From: Ilyomonas sp964249755
Lineage (GTDB): Bacteria > Bacteroidota > Bacteroidia > Chitinophagales > Chitinophagaceae
NCBI GenBank assembly: GCA_964249755.1
Contig: CAXUDB010000001.1
Span: 620,001-684,000 of the forward strand
Direction of reading: 5' to 3'
DNA: 64,000 bases
Part shown: one piece after another, positions 61,041 through 64,000 of the stretch
Numbering within the stretch: the first letter of the stretch is position 1
Layout: every line of letters begins with the position of its first letter
Translations under genes and position numbers: made by a program
Notes under the pieces: generated by a model
Seen by the model: the letters and a program-made list of their open reading frames with translations, nothing else
Databases searched by the model: none
What the model was told of the DNA's origin: nothing

Positions 61041-61353
61041 GTATCGTATCTGCGCTGCACAAATTGCTCTCATAGCTCCTATTTGTGAAGAGAAAGAATA
61101 GCGCAACTACTTCGATTTATGTAAAAGTTATCGCCAAGATGCGTTTGTTATTCCCCCGCAATTTTCCGGCTCACCGCAGCTGTCAGTCACAGTAAAGCGC
61201 GATCTGTCTGGCGCATATGGCCGTGCTTTTGTTGAGTCGTTATCTCGCCCATAAAAAAGGAGTATAAATAATCCTTCTGCCGGCACAAGTGTCCCACTTC
61301 TGGTTTTCACATCTTGGCGCAGTTTTAAGTGTATAGGCACCAACGAAACAATT
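61041..61353. other. Intergenic region with a startless minus-strand open frame
   Basis: 313 bp without a supported gene. A minus-strand frame (61128-61406) overlaps the HAD start and reads partly protein-like (AEGLFILLFYGRDNDSTKARP), but overlap and lack of a good start make it weak. Confidence 0.4.
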
Positions 61354-62004
61354 ATGCAAAAAATAAAAGCAGTTATTTTCGATATAGACGGAACCTTAGG
61401 CAACACGCTTCCGCTTTGTATTCAGGCATTCCGGCAAACGGTGGAGCCGCTTGTTCATCATCCGCTCAGCGATGAAGAGATAGAAGCCGCTTTTGGCCCC
61501 AACGAAGCCGGAACCATTAAAACGCTTGCGCCCGGCAGCGATTACAACAAAGCCACAGCTGATTTTTTACATCACTATGAAGCTTTGCACACCATGTGTC
61601 CTCAGCCTTTCGATGGTATGACTGAGATATTAGAAACACTCCAAAACAAAGGAGTTTATCTGGCTGTTGCTACCGGCAAAGGAAAAGAAAGCGGCGAGCT
61701 AACCTTGCAGCGTTTTGAAATGACATCCTTCTTTAGCGTTGTTAAAAACGGTTCGTTAGACGGCAAACAAAAGCCCGGCGATATGGAACAAATCATCCAG
61801 TCGTTTGGCACTGCAACAAAAGACGAAACTATTTATGTGGGAGATTCGGCCAGTGATATAGAGGATAGCCGCAAAGCAGGCGTGGCAGCTATTGCAGCCG
61901 CCTGGGCACCTACGGCTAAAGTGGAAGAATTAGAAAAAGAACAGCCCGATAAACTATTTTACACAGTAGCAGAATTCAGAGACTGGCTCTACGCAAGAAT
62001 CTAA
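61354..62004 (+). CDS. HAD-superfamily phosphatase (phosphoglycolate phosphatase-like)
   Basis: A 216-aa class I HAD hydrolase. Motif I IFDIDGTLGNT (D10, D12), motif II AVATGKGK, motif III GKQKPGDM (Lys) and motif IV VGDSASDIEDS. The cap lies between I and II (CIQAFRQTVEPLVHHPLSDEEI), the type seen in Gph/PPase-like phosphatases. Substrate not determined. It ends at a long inverted repeat shared with the convergent methyltransferase. Confidence 0.9.
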   Translation: MQKIKAVIFDIDGTLGNTLPLCIQAFRQTVEPLVHHPLSDEEIEAAFGPNEAGTIKTLAPGSDYNKATADFLHHYEALHTMCPQPFDGMTEILETLQNKGVYLAVATGKGKESGELTLQRFEMTSFFSVVKNGSLDGKQKPGDMEQIIQSFGTATKDETIYVGDSASDIEDSRKAGVAAIAAAWAPTAKVEELEKEQPDKLFYTVAEFRDWLYARI

Positions 62005-62029
62005 ACTGCATTTAAAATTGAAAATAAAA

Positions 62030-62094
62030 GAACCACTAAGACAAAGAGGAAAAAATACTTCGTGTAACTTCTTTTCTCTTTGTCTTAGTGGTTC
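62030..62094. terminator. Perfect 19-bp inverted repeat between HAD and methyltransferase genes
   Basis: GAACCACTAAGACAAAGAG (62030-62048) pairs with 62076-62094. It belongs to the 'ccactaagacaaag' interspersed type, and lies where a bidirectional terminator is needed. Confidence 0.78.
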
Positions 62095-62827
62095 AAATCA
62101 TTATTTGTCTTTTTTTTACAACAATCCCGATTGTAAAATTCAGGAACAAGGGTAATGAAGCAAAAGGCAGTTTTGTAATTTCAACAACCTCAAAATGCAT
62201 CTGCAAAAGACGCAGCAGTTGCCGGTAGTCAAATCCTTTGTGGCCGCCTTCGGTGCGCTTCACCTTGTGTTGTTTGCCCAAAGTTGCATACCAGGCTTCT
62301 TTTAAAGTATAAGGCTCATCTACTTTTCGTTTTGCCAGTTTAGCCAGGTGCTTCAGCAAAAACACAATGCCTGTTTCGTTTGGTAGCGTAATAAAGCAGT
62401 ATTGCCGCGTGGCAGCAGCCAGCATTTGCAGATAGCCATTCAAGTCTGCAACAGGCAGGTGTTCCAGCGTCTCCATCGCTATACTGTAATCGAAAACCTG
62501 ATGACTTGGGTTAAAATCGTTCAGATCGCTGCTTTTTATAAAAGTATAGGCGGGATGTTCTTTCCAAATGAGGAAAGCTTCATCCAGTCCGCCCTCCCAG
62601 TTGGCATCGTAACCAACATACACCGAAGGAGCAAAGGGTAGATAACGAATGGTTTTGCCATCAAAACAGCCAAGTTCTATCACGCTGCCCGGCTGTACTT
62701 TCAACCGTTGCATCGCCTCATGCAGCCACCGGAAACGGGCTTCGTGAAAATAACCTCTCAACCCGCTGCTGAACAGGCGATCATTATAAGATTTCTTCTC
62801 TTTAGGTTCGATGAAAGTAACCGGCAT
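62093..62827 (-). CDS. Class I SAM-dependent methyltransferase
   Basis: A 244-aa methyltransferase: motif I VIELGCFDGKT, followed by VYVGYDANWEG, motif II FDYSIAMETLEHLP, and QYCFITLPNETGI. The N-terminus (YNDRLFSSGLRGYFHEARFRWLHE) is like methyltransferases in glycan or lipid biosynthesis clusters, but no such cluster adjoins. The last codons overlap the inverted repeat. Start ATG 62827. Confidence 0.82.
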   Translation of the reverse strand: MPVTFIEPKEKKSYNDRLFSSGLRGYFHEARFRWLHEAMQRLKVQPGSVIELGCFDGKTIRYLPFAPSVYVGYDANWEGGLDEAFLIWKEHPAYTFIKSSDLNDFNPSHQVFDYSIAMETLEHLPVADLNGYLQMLAAATRQYCFITLPNETGIVFLLKHLAKLAKRKVDEPYTLKEAWYATLGKQHKVKRTEGGHKGFDYRQLLRLLQMHFEVVEITKLPFASLPLFLNFTIGIVVKKRQIMI

Positions 62828-63067
62828 ACAGCGCGAAAAGTTTTAGAAGAAACCATTCTTGAAGATGTTCTATTTCATCAAAGTTCGTCCCGACATTTAG
62901 GAACAAAAACGTTCTATTGGAATACTGCAAGAACCAAAGCTAACATTCCGACAGAACGCTTTTATTTCCACCTGTTCAAAAACGGAAACATCATCACCTC
63001 TTCAGCTGCTCCTCTTTTTTCCAAGTCTATTCCTGATAAACAATCCCATGTGTTTAAAGCGACCCCT

Positions 63068-63571
63068 TCAAGTGAGCAACTCTTTTTTCGTCTGGCAACG
63101 TTTTATGGATGATTGATAAGTGTCAATATTTTCGGTAACCAGCGTATAGCGGATGGCGTCTTTATATTTCTTGATTGCTTCATCGTAGTTGCCACGCAAC
63201 TCATTCATAATGCCATATTCATTGTAGATAGAAGCTTTGTCAACGCCGGGCACGTCGAGCGCTTTGGTTAATAAATCTTCCAGTTCTGTCCACCGGTTCA
63301 TGGTTGATAAAACGGCAGCATAATTTAAATATACAGGCGTGTACTCCGGTTCGTACTGCAGGCACTTTTGATAAAACTCTGCGGCTTTGCTTTGGTTGCG
63401 GTATTTTGTGTCGTACAACCACGCTAAATGGTTGTAGGCTTTTCCATATTCAGGCGCATCCGCCAGTATCGCTTCAAGGGTTTGCATGGCATCAGCATAA
63501 TTGCCTTCTTTTATTTTGGCATCTGCTTCATAAAACAAGTCATCCAATTTCAGTTTTTCAAAAAATTCCAT
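63068..63571 (-). CDS. TPR-repeat protein
   Basis: A 167-aa protein with three to four tetratricopeptide repeats: A in EADAKIKEGNYADAMQTLEAIL, EYGKAYNHLAWLYDTKYRNQ, YTPVYLNYAAVLSTMNRWTELE and SIYNEYGIMNELRGNYDEAI. It should be a protein-interaction scaffold. No signal peptide, so cytoplasmic. Follows purD on the same strand by 204 bp, so they may be separate units. Confidence 0.85.
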   Translation of the reverse strand: MEFFEKLKLDDLFYEADAKIKEGNYADAMQTLEAILADAPEYGKAYNHLAWLYDTKYRNQSKAAEFYQKCLQYEPEYTPVYLNYAAVLSTMNRWTELEDLLTKALDVPGVDKASIYNEYGIMNELRGNYDEAIKKYKDAIRYTLVTENIDTYQSSIKRCQTKKELLT

Positions 63572-63775
63572 AACGCTTTATTTAAGTGAGTTAATTTTTT
63601 TCTTTCGATGCCAAATCTGCACCAAAATTTATCAATTCAAAAGCAAACCATTGCCATCATTTCCGCAGCACAGCAGTTCATAAAAATAACGAAGCAAACT
63701 TTATTACCCATAACATTTAGCTACAGTAATCATTTCTTCATATATCAAAACGAACTTCCTATACACAAATAAAAC

Positions 63776-64000
63776 TTATTTGAACTCATACCCAATGTCT
63801 CTTCTGTAATACATCCCTTCAAAATAGATATCTTTCAACACCTGCAGCGAATGAGCCACTGCTTCGCCGATTGTATCGCCATACGAAGACACTGCCAGTA
63901 CGCGTCCGCCGTTTGTTACAATACCATCTCCTTCTCCCCTTGTTCCTGCATGAAACAAGAGTGAGCCATGCGATTTATAAGTATTGAAATGAATGGGTAT
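63776..64000 (-). CDS. purD: Phosphoribosylamine--glycine ligase, C-terminal end (partial)
   Basis: The gene runs off the window; 74 codons plus the stop are visible. The tail has the conserved GARS-C signature: FHAGTRGEGDGIVTNGGRVLA, EAVAHSLQVL, IYFEGMYYRRDIGYEF. This is the second enzyme of purine synthesis (GAR synthetase), so the upstream part should hold the ATP-grasp domains. Confidence 0.95.
   Translation of the reverse strand: MPIHFNTYKSHGSLLFHAGTRGEGDGIVTNGGRVLAVSSYGDTIGEAVAHSLQVLKDIYFEGMYYRRDIGYEFK

Noticed and set aside
61128..61406. 92-codon minus-strand ORF
   Set aside because: Overlaps the HAD start; partly protein-like but has no good start and no recognised family.
1..64000. 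tRNA, rRNA and riboswitch genes
   Set aside because: No T-loop GGTTCRANYC with acceptor pairing, no rRNA signature and no known riboswitch core was seen by eye; a dedicated scan could still find weak cases.

Overview
The window looks like chromosomal DNA of a Bacteroidota member, probably a Chitinophagaceae-type (Sphingobacteriia/Chitinophagia) soil or freshwater bacterium. The signs are type IX secretion (T9SS) C-terminal sorting domains on two large secreted proteins, a TonB-dependent receptor with an N-terminal carboxypeptidase-like domain, DUF4836 and delta-60 repeat proteins, the short 'type 3' ProRS, TAnnTTTG-like promoter elements, weak Shine-Dalgarno signals, and moderate GC with many lipobox proteins. 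The family assignment is inference; no rRNA or tRNA gene was found to confirm it.

Layout. 1-1.5 kb: the end of a sensor kinase and its LuxR-type regulator. 1.9-9.6 kb: lipoproteins, a GH2 glycosidase and a T9SS-exported protein. 9.6-14.0 kb: a gene-poor accessory stretch rich in dispersed repeats, with a frameshifted lipoprotein gene and an isolated very AT-rich 600-codon gene that carries a HEPN-like Rx4H motif. 14.0-22.6 kb: STAS protein, ClpC, a lone receiver protein and rpoC. rpoC stands alone, without rpoB upstream. 22.8-26.3 kb: DinB-like protein, then a minus-strand operon ddl > PASTA protein > rhodanese > methyltransferase. 26.5-31.2 kb: a hypothetical membrane protein, a 21-bp minisatellite, and a two-gene patatin phospholipase plus [TIR/deoxyribosyltransferase-like]-TPR-SLOG-like pair that I read as a candidate conflict/defence module. 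31.2-37.2 kb: dxs with an Uma2 nuclease-fold gene, DUF4836 lipoprotein and proS. 37.3-46 kb: cell-envelope proteins, an array of palindromic repeats and two oppositely oriented delta-60 repeat paralogues flanked by duplicated sequence. 46-58 kb: M13 and M28 peptidases, TonB-dependent receptor, FAD monooxygenase and small secreted or membrane proteins. 58-64 kb: CinA-like amidase, LEA-2 protein, cyanophycinase, HAD phosphatase, methyltransferase, TPR protein and the end of purD.

Most of the window is housekeeping and cell-envelope biology. The accessory interest is concentrated in 9.6-14.0 kb (repeat-rich DNA plus the orphan HEPN-like gene) and 27.4-31.2 kb (patatin/SLOG module beside a minisatellite). 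Several strong, perfect-stem intrinsic terminators mark transcription-unit ends (after clpC, rpoC, the DinB-like gene, the FadL-type porin and the M13 peptidase). All functions come from reading motifs by eye; no database search was run.
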